DNA of 64,000 nt from Schizochytrium sp. TIO01 (lineage: Eukaryota > Sar > Bigyra > Thraustochytrida > Thraustochytriidae): the NCBI GenBank assembly GCA_004764695.1, contig SMSO01000032.1, forward strand, positions 3,950,983-4,014,982, given 5' to 3'. The notes below the pieces were generated by a model that did no database searches, had not been told where the DNA came from, and was given only the letters and a program-made list of their open reading frames with translations. Position numbers and translations under genes: made by a program. This document shows, piece after piece, positions 31,310 to 42,499 of the stretch (position 1 is its first letter; the number at the start of each line of letters is the position of its first letter).

Positions 31310-32811
31310 ATGGGTATTCTTGAGAAGATCGAGGATATTGAGAAGGAGCTCTCTCGCACACAGATTAACAAGGCGACCATGAGACACATTTGTGCTCTCA
31401 AGGCACGTCTTGCCAAATTGCGCAGTGAGCTGCTCGACCCGGCAAAGGGATCTTCAGGTGGTGCAGGAGAGGGTTTCGAAGTGAGCAAAACCGGATCAGC
31501 ACGCATTGCCTTAATTGGTTTCCCAAGTGTGGGTAAATCTACGCTGTTGTCTGAGCTTACTGATACCGAGAGTGAGCAGGCCGCGTTTGAGTTCAGTAAG
31601 TTTGCATCAAAAATGTTTTGTTAGCGACGCTTGTTTGTTTAATCTGGTGAATATTAAGTTAGCACTAACATGAGTGGACGGTAAAACCCTTTCAATACGA
31701 TTATCGTCATATCTTGATATCGTGCGTGTTCGGTGCCACGTAATATCTAAATCTTAATACGTTTTCTGTAGCCACGCTCACGGCTATTCCGGGTAACCTG
31801 ATGTACAAGGGCACCAAGTTGCAGCTTTTGGATTTGCCTGGTATTATCGAGGGTGCCGCACACGGTAAGGGTCGCGGTCGTCAGGTAATTGCGTGTGCCA
31901 AGTCTGCTGATTTGGTTCTCATGGTTTTGGATGCCGCAAAAGAAGGTGTGAAGAACCACCGGAAGATTCTGGAGCGAGAGTTGGAGATTGTCGGAATGCG
32001 TTTGAACCAGCAGCCAGCCAACATTTACTTTAAGAAGAAGAAGGACGGTGGTGTTAAGTTTAACTCTGGAGGATTCAAGCTTGCTGCTTTTGGTGATGAT
32101 CCGGAAAAAACTGTGAAGGGTATCCTCCAGGAGTACAAGATGCACAACGCTGATGTCCTCTTCCGTGAGGATTGCACCCCAGAACAATTCATCGATCTCA
32201 TTGAAGGTAACCGCAAGTATGTTCGGTGTCTGTATGTCTACAACAAGGCTGATATGCTCAGTCTGGAAGAGGTAGATTCTCTTGCCCGCCAGGAACACTC
32301 CTTGGTGATTAGTTGCAACCTCAAGCTTGGATACGACTACCTGCTGGAGCGGATTTGGGATTACCTCGGCCTGGTTCGTGTGTACACCAAAAAACGTGGC
32401 GCCCCGCCTGACTTCGAAGACCCTGTGGTTTTGACAAGCTTCCGCCATGGAACCTCTGTCGAAGCTGCATGTCGTCAAGTACACAAATCACTTATTGATG
32501 ATTTTCATTACGCATTGGTCTGGGGACTCAGTACTAAGCACAACCCCCAGCGTGTGGGTTTATCTCACGAACTCAGTGATGAGGACGTCTTGCAAATTGT
32601 GAAGAAGACCAATACACAGCTCAAGAAGGACAAAGGTAAGTTCTTTCTAACACTGACCGATTTTGCACCTGGTTTGCGGAGTTTACTAACATTTTCTGTT
32701 GAACTTTGTTCTCGTTTTTCATTTGTCAACCCAGATTACAACGCGCGTGTGCAAGCCCATTACGATGCCGTCAAGTCTAAGCGCAAGTCCAAGGGCAAGC
32801 TCAAGACTTAA
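31310..32811 (+). CDS. DRG1: Developmentally regulated GTP-binding protein 1 (three exons)
   Basis: The exons are 31310-31595, 31772-32635 and 32735-32811, joined by GT-AG introns, giving 408 residues. The join restores the DRG signature FEFTTLTAIPG across intron 1. Motifs are G1 GFPSVGKST (70-78), G3 DLPGIIEGA with the family-typical GKGRGRQV after it, and G4 NKAD. A TGS domain follows ([13 protein letters not shown] ... [12 protein letters not shown] ... EDVLQIVKK). Family members usually stop at that IVKK; here a Lys-rich tail of about 36 residues follows (ends [10 protein letters not shown]). DRG1 is a translation-associated GTPase that binds ribosomes with a DFRP/Lerepo4 partner. Intron 2 is 99 nt with no stop, so retention would still give a full-length frame. 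Confidence 0.95.
31596..31771 (+). other. DRG1: DRG1 intron 1 (176 nt, phase 1)
   Basis: The donor GTAAGT follows GAGTTCA and the acceptor TTTTCTGTAG precedes CCACGCTC. Splicing rebuilds a Thr codon and the conserved DRG sequence; reading through meets an in-frame TAG at 31622-31624. Confidence 0.93.
32636..32734 (+). other. DRG1: DRG1 intron 2 (99 nt, frame-neutral)
   Basis: The donor GTAAGT follows AAGGACAAAG and the acceptor CAACCCAG precedes ATTACAAC. The intron is 33 codons long without an in-frame stop. Its translation (hydrophobic, Leu/Phe-rich) does not resemble any part of DRG1, which supports it being an intron. Confidence 0.85.
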
Positions 32812-33372
32812 CCTGTCTTTCACCTTCTCATTTTCCAAGGACTTTTGGTTCCTTTTCCGTTTTCCTTTGCACAAGTGCATGCAGATGTCATTGCGCTATG
32901 CCAAAACGATCTCAAACACAGAACCATCAGCATCAAAACCTTGCAACTTTTCCTTTCTCAAATATTTGATATTGAATACACCAAATATTCTGCCCTCGTG
33001 ATGTGATTCTCAAGTTTCGTGCCTTAATCTCATATTGCCATTTCCAAACTTGTTAGTATCCGCCTTGATTTTTTGGGCGCACAGACCTTCACTGCTGGCC
33101 AGTTGCTGTAGAGCGATTTGCACACCCCTTGTTACATGTGCGACTCACTTGGGATGCTCAGCGAGGAATGAATTGCACCTCAAATGTCTAGTTGAAATGA
33201 TCGTCCAATCTAATCTAACTTGAAGTTTTTATCACCTTTCCTGAGGCTCTTTACTTTTTAGGCTTCAACGTAGGAAAACACTTTTCATTTTTTTTTTTAA
33301 ATGTTATTTTCATTCATTCATCAATTTATTTTTTAAATTAAAAATCGTTTGTCCAAACATAACTACAACCTC
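32812..33372. other. Intergenic region between two co-directional genes
   Basis: This is one of the few same-strand junctions in the window. It holds the DRG1 3' region and an AT-rich tract with a T run near 33290-33300 just upstream of the next start. Short frames look random. Confidence 0.6.
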
Positions 33373-36300
33373 ATGTCAGGGAACGAGGCTCGCTTGGTTG
33401 AGCTTGCAGTACAGGCCTTCGCGTTGGCGTGTGCTCGAAGTGACCCGAATACATGGCCACGTCGGGAGCTTTATGTACAAACTAACGAAGCTCTACTGAG
33501 CAAGAGCAAGGACGAAGGTGGACCTCCTCGCGAAGATGGTCACGCTGGACAGACACGGGAAGATGAGAACGACACTCGCAGATGTACTTCATCGACAATC
33601 TGCAACGTATCTCACGAGAATGAAATTCCTCCTTTGAAAAACTATTCTTTGCGACTTCAGGCCAATTCAGATCTCACACAATGCGTCACAGTACTGTAAG
33701 TTCTTGCACCATTAGACAGGTTCCATGCAATTTCGGAGAAACGCGAAGTGAACACCCTAAGGTTCCATCTATGACTGCATCTTGATTGAACAAAGTTTAC
33801 TTGTCAAGAAAATGGAAATACTGACGGGTGGAAACTGTAAATATGTAAAGTGACAATGAGGCTGCTCCATTACCAGACAGCTTTTGGGATGCCATCGCTA
33901 TTCACATGAGCAAACAAAGTGACAATCAAAGGTTGCGACGACGGGTAAACCAACACCATCAGCCACCCAGAAGCTTGAATGAGCATACACAGTCTACACA
34001 AGAGAGCATTGATCTCCTTGATTCACCCGAGTCGCCTATGAGAGACGGATCTCAAGAAACACGACAGGATAAACAAGTTGACGACGATGAGGTTTTGTCA
34101 GTTCTTAGCTCTCCACGATCAGTTCAGGCTGCCAAACATGGGATTGCATTAGATAATATCAACGATGACAATCAAGATACACTAACACAAATTAATGACC
34201 ACGCAAAACCTTCATCTCAAGATCTGGACACTGATGTAGACAATGAAGATTTCCATCTTACTCAAACTAATGCGAGCACTCAAGAAAAGCAAGATGGAGA
34301 ATTGTCTGATGACGAAGTGCTTGAACCCAGAAACAGCGTAGAGCATCCAACTCCCATCTTTAATTCCTCGCTGACAGCAACAGACGGAGGCCTAAACCGA
34401 GAGGCTAGAGTTACGACTAGCGAGTCGCAATCAGACGATGCCGCGCCTACAGCACTTCTTTCTGAACAAGCCGAGAATTCTAATTCGACCATAGCAGCAA
34501 CAACTCAAGTGGGCACTCCTCGTTCAAGTTTGAACACAAAAACTCTAAATAACATCGCCGTTAAGGAGGAAACGCTTGAAACAGAGAACTTTAATGGAGA
34601 TGTAAAAGAATGCGAAGCTTCAAAACCTGCTGAGACTGAGGAGAAAGGAGGCACAGAAGTACTTCGCAACCTCAGCTGCATGTCCGAGAAGAGCACAGTC
34701 CCTGTACTGACTCCACATATGCCTGCTGCGGACTCACCACCTCAAAAAATCGCCCCTACTCTAGACTCTGAAAGAAATCCAAACTCATCAACGCCTCCTG
34801 GTTCCGAGACTGCGCAAATGAGTTCTACTGAGGAGCTTGCTCGCACAGTAGGTGCAGAAGAAGCTGAAGATAATACCAACCAAGTTACAGAAGATGCCGA
34901 CCAAGTTGATCTGCCCCATTCAGGCGCACCTCAAGTATTATCTACCAAGAAAAGACAAGCATCTGAAATGTCGACCTTGCCACCTGAGACAGGCAGCTCA
35001 AACAGTGATTCTAAGATCTTGCAAGAAGAAAAAAAGTCAGCAATGGGTTCGCCTATGAAGAAGAGAAGATGTGTGGCACCTTCACTTGAAACTTTTACAG
35101 ATGTAGCTGTAAGTGCGCATCAACTAGATTCCACCGGCATACTAGGGTCGGTCGGTCAGCTAGTGAACGACGATAACGATTCTGATGCGTCGTCAACAGC
35201 AACGGTTGCTGCTCGTCCAAAGACGTCTCATATCATGGAAATTGACCCTGACGGCCCGAATGACCAACTGAAATGCTGGCTCGACGTAAGTTCTCAACCT
35301 TCTCCGGTCCTGCCGAGGCTACCTTCTATGTATGATTACCATCAGCAAGACCTTCCACAGAGAGATTTACAACAATCTGGCAGTGAAAAGCTGTATGCAC
35401 TTTCTCGATGGCCTGCTATGCTCAAACGTCGAAGCTTTGCATACAAAATGCCTCCACCAACAAAACAATATCGTGGTCAAACTATCATTCTTTGGGTGCA
35501 GATTGGTGGTGTGCTCGGGGAGGCTAGTTCTTGTGTGCGATTCGATGATAATTGGGCGCTAGGCCTGGCACTATGGCTACACGGAGAATTAAAGTTACCA
35601 ATTATGTGCATTACGTTTTTATCTCACGCAATGCACGATGCGTGCATAGAGAGATCATCTGAGTCTCAAACTAATATTTTCCGTGATCAGGCATTTTTGT
35701 TTAGTGAGATGGAGTCTCAGCTGAAGCGCTGGAATATTCCTTTAATGGGACTTTACTGTGATCCTGGCGATGTCACCTCTGTAATGGCATCTTATACACG
35801 AGCCGTGCGCGCACACATTGTTCTCGTTCCCGAGTCATACTCCCCACCTGCTATGCTTTTGCTTCGTAATGCAGCTCGCGCGATTCCATGCCCTCTCTTT
35901 AGTATCGATAGTGATTGCATCCTTCCACCCCGCTACGTGAATATTGCCGTTGTAGAGCAAAACACACCAGGATCTATGGACCTCAATAGCGCGGAAGAAG
36001 CTGACCACAAACTGTCACTTTCGCGGGAGGTAGGTCATGCAACGAGTGAGCTTGAATGGTCACACTTTGTTCCCTGTCTAAGCCCTGTGCCAATAAAACT
36101 CACGGAGAATATTCTCACAAAATCAGACGGGGTCATTCTTGTCCCCAAAAAGGTTTATGACCGATGGAATTTGGCAGAGATCTATCAATTTCGCGCGTGG
36201 CTGGAGGACACAAAATATAAACCCCGGAGCAGCGTTCAGCTTGCAGAAGAAAACCTCACAGCGCTTTTGCGATCCGAGGACGCATTTAGACGGAAACAAC

Positions 36301-36899
36301 TGGAAGAATCTCTTCTTGCACATTTGCGACAAGGGGTCATTTCACCTATTTCAGTGGCGCGCAGGCTTCAAAAAGCTCCTTCAGAACTCATGAACTCAAT
36401 TGTATTTGAACGTGAACACCAGGTTCTTCGAGCGTACAGACAATATAAGACTGTTATTAGTAAATGGGACTTTATGGTTCCAACCGAAGTACAACCGCTC
36501 AAGTTCGCCTCGGAGGACGCGGAACCTGCATCTGTCCTTAGTGGAGACTTAGCTGAAGGGAATTCGCCGGATCTGACATGGAACACGATTCATCGACGAA
36601 TTCTTTCGGACGGTATTATATGGAACGAAAGTACAAACATGCAATACTGGGTTGAACGAATTGCTCAATGGATTCCACGTGCTGACCTTGGAGTGTACCT
36701 AGTTTTACGTTGGGCAGCAACATATTTGTTGGGTGGTCAGGCAGCTGACTTTTTCATGAAACTGACTGCGAATATACCTCCAGAAGCCCTTTGCCAAGCT
36801 CTATCACTGCAACGCACTATCAAAACTCCTCGAAAAAAAACACGACTAGATTTGGGGGTTCCTGTAAGTCTTAGCAGCAATTCATCTTTGCAAGCATGA
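33373..36899 (+). CDS. Acidic disordered protein with degenerate class II photolyase-like domain (two exons)
   Basis: Exons 33373-33695 and 33881-36899 give 1113 residues. Residues 1-115 are helical then polar. About 117-600 is disordered, rich in Asp, Glu, Ser, Thr and Gln, with one basic patch (KKRR, near 495). Residues 620-1085 have the size and motif order of a class II CPD photolyase: an alpha/beta part with ILWVQIGG, FDDNWALGLALWL and KLPIMCITFL (class II has QDNWAL...LPL.V.F.L), a helical part with LLAHLRQGVISPISVARRL (class II LSPYLHFGQIS), IVFEREHQVLRAY (class II VRREL.DNFC.Y) and TWNTIHRRILSDGII then MQYWVERIAQW (class II LWNA...G.MHGFMRMYW.KKI.EW). Several FAD- and substrate-contacting residues appear replaced, so DNA repair activity is unlikely. 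A scaffold or nuclear role is inference. The homology is my reading and was not computed. Confidence 0.7.
33696..33880 (+). other. Intron of photolyase-like gene (185 nt)
   Basis: The donor GTAAGT (33696) interrupts codon 108 after CT. The acceptor ACAG at 33877-33880 is the one that restores frame to the second exon, and no stop occurs before its first ATG (33906). Without splicing the first exon ends at a TAA directly inside the donor. If the intron were wrong, the long exon would start at 33906 and lose 116 residues. Confidence 0.7.
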
Positions 36900-37171
36900 C
36901 TTGGGCATTTTAAAATCTCTTGCTCTACAGAACTGAACAAACGTGTTCAAAAAAGTATGATAAATTCATTACGTGTACATTAGGTTACTCTTTTGAGCTT
37001 CTGCAAGGATTTGTACTGGCAGAAGTGCATCATAACACTTATTCGGCATAATGAAAGTGTTATTTAAAGACCAAATTTCCACGTTGACAAGTCGGTATAT
37101 ACAAGAAAGTAAAGAATATGAAAAGGTCCTGCAAACCTTCTATTTATTAAGAACGAATGTATGTGACTAAT

Positions 37172-39007
37172 TTAGGTTTCCTTCTTGACCTTGGCTTTTG
37201 ATCCCGGTCCACGAGCTGCTAAGCCCTCATCTTTGACATCTTCGTCGCTATCCCCCTCAGTTGGGTACGCATATTTATGTGCTTTTTGCAGAGGCCAGTT
37301 GTGAAGGCGCTGCAGGCCCTCGCAGTGCATTTCCCGAAGCTGGTTACGATGAGCCTCAGCAAATTGTTCGTGACGATGACTGTACTTTTCATCCATAAGG
37401 CGCAGCTGCCAAAGTTTCTTCTCACCATTGTACACAGCAACTGAGTCCAGCATCGACTTTGACATAGCTCCCTTGACCTCTTTTGCAATGCTTGCTCGCG
37501 ACACTTGGCCCTTTGGGGCCTCACAAAAGATGGCAAGGATGATATTACGCACCCAGTTCCGCTGATAGTCCGCAATATCGTCTCCTGCTTGCGCTGTACC
37601 AAAGCGGTATTCGTTATAGATATCACTGCGCAAGTACCATGCGCCATGAATAAGGTGAGCAAATGAGCCAATAGTTTCAGGGAGAGCGCGGAGAACCTTG
37701 GCATCAAGGTTGCCAAAAGCCGCATTGAGTGAAGTTTCAATCATTTGTGTGGTAACGTAGGAAAGTCTAATAAGCTGACTGCGGATATGCTCCTCCACAG
37801 TTTCAGCCTTTTCGGGGACAGCTTCAACAACCTCCTCCTTATCCTGGCGAATTTTAGGAGCCAGAACATTAAGGAACTCCATGCTGGAGAGCTTAAAGGC
37901 GTTTCCTGCAGGAATGGAACCCTTGCTTGAGACAGCTTTCTCTACAGAAGCTGGTTCTTTCGCAGATGCTCCTCCGTTGTCAGCCATCTCCTCATCATCA
38001 GAAAGATCATCCCAGGTGTTCGGTTTTGCTTCGGGTGGGGTGTAGCGAAGTTTTGCAAATCCAGCGCTAGCTTGTTCAGTGTTACGTTCATGCACACACA
38101 GATCGACCCAAGGTTCTTCGTTAAGTTGCTGTTTAACCTTGTGAAAGCGCTGACGGTTTGGGTCATGCGTGGACTCACGTTGCAGAGCCACAGGCTGCGC
38201 CATAGCCTCTGCTGCCTTAGCATTCTTCGTTGCGTTGTCTGGTGCTCCCTCGCCTTCGATGGGGCCATCTTGAGATTCGAATCCTGTCTGGATGATCGGC
38301 AGCATGTCATAGATGCCTTGCAAGGGCACCAATGTGACACTCTTAGAGTCCTTATCTACGATAGCAGCAGCGTAGCATCTCTCGTTGGTGTTGAGTCTAA
38401 CTGACCTAAACTTTTGCTCGCGAACCTTTGCAGTGTATGCATTTCGTTCCTGCTTGTTCATGTGCTCTGTGTGATACGGAAGTTCAAAGGAGCTGTTGCC
38501 CTGCTGCGGGTCATCTCCTGGAAAGGCATCCAAGACATCTACGGAAGTCTCCAAGACCTTGTTTTTCGGCTTAAACCGCGCTCCAGATGTCCTCGAGGGC
38601 TCTCGCACCACTGACCTCAGCGGGTACCTTAACATGTACAGCTGCTCCTCGAGCTCTCTGTTCAAGTACAAGTCAAAAATATGCTCCACAGGGTCTTCAT
38701 CAGCGTCAAGATCTTCATCTTCGAGATCTTCCTCTGCAACATCGGTGCCCTTTCCAATGGACTCCTGCTTCACACTGTTACCTTCAATGCCGTTGTCATC
38801 GTTATCGCCATCTTCCTCCTCCTTGATCTCGTTGTTGCCTTCGCTACCCACAGATTCCTCCTTCATGTTATCGTCCTCGCCATCACCATCAACACCTTCG
38901 TCTTGATCCTCAGTGACTTCCTCTTCTTTCAGCTCCTTCGGTTCTGAAGAATCTGCGTTGCGCTCGTCGATGTCCATGCCGGACTCGTTGCCGCCAGTGG
39001 TGGCCAT
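37172..39007 (-). CDS. POLR3E: RNA polymerase III subunit RPC5 (Sin-like)
   Basis: The 611-residue product begins with about 105 acidic residues. The conserved RPC5/Rpc37 start follows: DPVEHIFDLYLNREL, then EQLYMLRYPLR and ARFKPKNKVLE, the strand pattern that dimerises with RPC4/Rpc53. Around residues 185-320 the RSVRLNTNERCYAAAIVD and LVPLQGIYDMLPII segments are typical. The C-terminal third (RNWVRNIILAIFCEAPKGQV, SIAKEVKGAMSKSMLDSVA) looks like winged-helix DNA-binding modules of the metazoan/protist RPC5 rather than the short yeast Rpc37. The subunit works in Pol III termination and reinitiation on tRNA and 5S genes. The ATG at 39007 precedes the acidic tract. Convergent with the photolyase-like gene (272 bases between stops). 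Confidence 0.88.
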   Translation of the reverse strand: MATTGGNESGMDIDERNADSSEPKELKEEEVTEDQDEGVDGDGEDDNMKEESVGSEGNNEIKEEEDGDNDDNGIEGNSVKQESIGKGTDVAEEDLEDEDLDADEDPVEHIFDLYLNRELEEQLYMLRYPLRSVVREPSRTSGARFKPKNKVLETSVDVLDAFPGDDPQQGNSSFELPYHTEHMNKQERNAYTAKVREQKFRSVRLNTNERCYAAAIVDKDSKSVTLVPLQGIYDMLPIIQTGFESQDGPIEGEGAPDNATKNAKAAEAMAQPVALQRESTHDPNRQRFHKVKQQLNEEPWVDLCVHERNTEQASAGFAKLRYTPPEAKPNTWDDLSDDEEMADNGGASAKEPASVEKAVSSKGSIPAGNAFKLSSMEFLNVLAPKIRQDKEEVVEAVPEKAETVEEHIRSQLIRLSYVTTQMIETSLNAAFGNLDAKVLRALPETIGSFAHLIHGAWYLRSDIYNEYRFGTAQAGDDIADYQRNWVRNIILAIFCEAPKGQVSRASIAKEVKGAMSKSMLDSVAVYNGEKKLWQLRLMDEKYSHRHEQFAEAHRNQLREMHCEGLQRLHNWPLQKAHKYAYPTEGDSDEDVKDEGLAARGPGSKAKVKKET

Positions 39008-41839
39008 GATGGCTGCTCGCTATTGCAGAGACTGCTACTGCGGCTGGTGCTGCCCTTTCTGCTGGTGCTGGTGCTGCTCCTGCCAGTTTTGGCAGTCCGC
39101 AGCGACCGTCTCACGAACTCGCGCTTGATCGAGTGCGCTGGCGCGGAAGGCGAAGCCTGTTTGACTCGCGATTCGTGTCACCATCTATTTCTCTCCTTTT
39201 TCTTCGCTCTTCTTATTATGATACTTATGTAAAGTGACTCATCAATCAATCATTATCAACCAAAACAATGTTTCATTCGCCTTTACAGTACTGTATATGT
39301 CCAAAATAGAGCAAACAGAAATAGAGACCCACTAGCACTTCTGCTATTGCTAGTTAGGCAGAGAGGTTAAGCAGCGAATTGGAGGGTCTTTGTTTATGGC
39401 GGAGATGCTCCAGTTCTACAGAGAATGGGAGGATGCCGAGTTTCTAGCTTTGGTTGGGCAGGAGGGCACTCCTGGAAGAGCTAAGCAGCAAAGCCATTTC
39501 ATTATCGTACTTTGCAGGTTTACATTAAAGCTGAAGTAGCTCTGGCCGTTAAGGATTGAGATGGATGTGGTGGTGGGGCTATGCAGAATTCATCTTGGAA
39601 ATTGCATTGATGGAAGCTAGGAAAGAAGCTAGTGAGTGAAAAACTCGAATGATTTTATCAGAAGAACGAACATATCTATGGCTCGATTAGCATATAAATT
39701 ACTGGATACAGTTCATCAACTCTGTTGGGAAGAGAAGACTTAGGCCCGAGTCAAAGCTAAGCTGTAAGTCTGTTCTTGTTTTTTTTTTTAATTTTTTTTT
39801 AAATAATTATATATGGATGGTATGCGATTCTACTAGCTCGAGAAGACATAGGACCTATGGGACTACATGCTTTCCCAGAAAACAAACAATTGAATTTGTC
39901 CAATTCACCCTAAGTGATGTCATCAATTATCAATATGAAGAACTTGCATGTTTTCAAGCGAGTTTCCGCCATCACCAAACTCCTAAGCATAAAGAATATA
40001 TAAAGGAGTGTTTAATTCATCATGGTGTTTACTTTAAAGGACTCAAAGCGATTAAATGCAATGTCTCTTAAAATAGAATATATTATCTCAATTTTTTTAA
40101 AGTTTTTTTTTAATCACTTAAATACCGATTCCACCTAAGGACCGTCCATGTTATCACCCCAAAGCACGTGTACCTGATAAAAAAGGATTAGAAACATATT
40201 TCCAAGATAATGCACCACAAGGACATGGACAAGTACCTCAATACTTATATTTCTACAAACTGTACTAGGACACACGTAAGGAATGCAACAAATGAAAATT
40301 ACAGGCTTTCTACGAAATGTTCAACTTACACCGCTGTAAGTATCAAAAACGAAAGAAAGCACCCTCAGCATTCACCGTCAGTACACCACTGAAAGCAAGA
40401 CAACGCACAGAGTTACGTGAATGTGAATTTGCTGAAGGCTTGGAAGTCTTTGCGATAAGCTCTCGCTTAAAACACCCCTGAAAAGCGAAACACACAAACT
40501 AAATTCAATTGCTTGCAATGGTGGGGCTTGATGTGCGTATCTTCTGTACTGCCTGTCATATAGCTACCATTTTAGAATCAACAATCAACATTGCCTACAT
40601 GGTAGGTACCTCTTCCATAACTTGGAAACAAATCAGCATTTCCCCCTTTGTAACCCACACCTGTTCAAGACCTCGAAATAAAAAAAACAGAGCAAACTCA
40701 CAGTCTATGGGATACTTCCTTGTTGGTCCAAGCTCTTTTGATTGCTAAATTCGTGCTGTTGAAAACTCATCATTCTGATACACCGCGCTGTGCCCTCCAC
40801 ACTAAATGCCAACTTGCACTACATATAGAAGCTGTTGCTTTCTTTAATAGTTACCAAAGGGGTTTTCGACGGGTGTTGCACACAAGTCCTAACAGCGGTG
40901 TTCAATGCAGCTGCAGTGGTTACAATCTCCCGACCGATTAAGCTACCACAGGTGTTGGCTGGCCAGTCAGTCTGTATCGGTTCGCGAAAGAGGGTCCGGT
41001 CCATTTGTGTTGTGAGTTCCAGCAGAGAGACCGCCGTGTGTATCATGGATGTCTAATGTAATCGACTATGAACTGTCCAATTGAATCACTCACAAACACT
41101 CACACAAAGAAAGCAATCATACAAAACCAGATACCTAAACATATATGCAGTTATTACATGCATACAAGTAATTAGAGGCCGGCTTTTGGCCCGCCCTCAG
41201 ACTAGGCCACAAGACAGAGTCCGACACCTGTGGCGAATAGCCTGCTAAACTGCTTCGCGCTGCCAAACCACAGGGTCGTACGGTGTCAGTGACGCTTTCG
41301 GCGACCTCAACAGCACAAATCTTAGTTTTCCCGATGGCTTTATGGGCCGAAGAATCTCGAGGTTCGTCTCCGAGCAGGACAGCGAAAGCACAAAAGAATT
41401 TTATCTCCTTGGCATGCGACTATAGAGGTCGCTTACCATATACTATAGGGATCGCTGGCCTGGTGAAAACAAAGAATAATAAAAGGAAAAGAAAAGAATA
41501 GTTGGTTATAGGGGTGCTTATGGAATGGTATAGGAGTTGGGGTGAAGGGACGTTAAAGAAGGAGTGATAGAGGCAAGACTTGTAGTAGGATTGCTCATCT
41601 TTCGAGTGCAGGTAAAAGTGGGAGGACTCAAAAAACAGCAGAATTGCAAACGACGAAAAGAGTTACAAGCAGTTGGGAGGCAAGAGCTTGAAAGCGTGGG
41701 ACTCTAGCTCGAAGACACCTTGCGGATACTTTGGCTCAACCAAAGCTTCAACGTGAGACAGTGTAGGCAAGAAAAGGGAAGTTTCGACCACAAACTCGGG
41801 CTGTGGAGGACTTGGGAACCTGCAATACCTTGGAAAGAG
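39008..41839. other. Divergent intergenic region with weak short frames
   Basis: About 2.8 kb. T runs occur near 39779-39800 and 40094-40110. Two short frames are mildly protein-like: plus strand 39820-40071 and minus strand 40819-41046 (75 residues, ATG start). Neither resembles a known family and I do not call them genes. No RNA gene or transposon recognised. Confidence 0.5.
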
Positions 41840-42499
41840 ATGAACGCGCTTGTGGGCTTGCCTCCTGCAGGTTTCACTGCGAAGAAGAGCTTACAATGTG
41901 AGGACTTAAGTGCGATATCTAATTCATTACGAACATTTTCGTTGTCGGCACCGTCGCCTAGTCATCATCATTATGGATGTGCGGAAAATTGTCACATGCT
42001 AGAGGCGGCGAAGAAAATGCTTGCGCACAGAACAGTATTGAAATCCAAAGAGATGCAACAAGAAGAAGACTGGTTGAGCTGCGTGAAGATGGCGGTAGCA
42101 GTTATGCTTAGGATTCCAGGCATGGAGTCCTCTGTTATCAAACATATGCTGGAATTCGTTATTTGCGAGTGTGATCTGTGCCAGCCAGTAACTCTTCACA
42201 GGGCAGAGCTAACAATGCGAACACGATGCTGCAACAAGATGTGCTGTCGTGAGTGTCTCAAAAATCATTGCAGCAAATGCTGCAGCAAAGAATTTTTTTG
42301 TAAGAGGTGCGGAAAAGATGCTTGCCCGCATTGCACTGACCATTGTACCGGGTGCTGCCAGGATAATGCGAAAATGTGTTGCTATTATTGTAATTCCCTT
42401 CTGTGCATTTCATGCACAACATCTGTCCAAAACGGCTTCCATATGATTGCACTTTGCCCAGATTGTGACAATACTATGGGAAGGCAACTTCGCTTGTAA
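41840..42499 (+). CDS. Cysteine-rich zinc-binding protein, unknown family
   Basis: The 219-residue product has a polar N-terminal half and a C-terminal half with about 25 Cys in roughly 105 residues, many as C-x2-C or CC pairs (CECDLC, RCCNKMCCRECL, HCSKCCSKEFFCKRCG, CPHCTDHCTGCC, CCYYCNSLLCISC, CPDCDN). A few His (for example CTDHC) could complete binuclear sites. The spacing suggests several stacked zinc ribbons or a RING/B-box-like treble-clef array rather than one standard RING. The role is unknown. I use the ATG at 41840; the frame is open 40 codons further but starts only with a TTG. Convergent with the EF-hand/LRR gene (270 bases between stops). Confidence 0.65.
   Translation: MNALVGLPPAGFTAKKSLQCEDLSAISNSLRTFSLSAPSPSHHHYGCAENCHMLEAAKKMLAHRTVLKSKEMQQEEDWLSCVKMAVAVMLRIPGMESSVIKHMLEFVICECDLCQPVTLHRAELTMRTRCCNKMCCRECLKNHCSKCCSKEFFCKRCGKDACPHCTDHCTGCCQDNAKMCCYYCNSLLCISCTTSVQNGFHMIALCPDCDNTMGRQLRL

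Noticed and set aside
31747-32484. 245-codon minus-strand frame inside DRG1
   Set aside because: It overlaps the strongly conserved DRG1 exon 2 and has no recognisable protein features.
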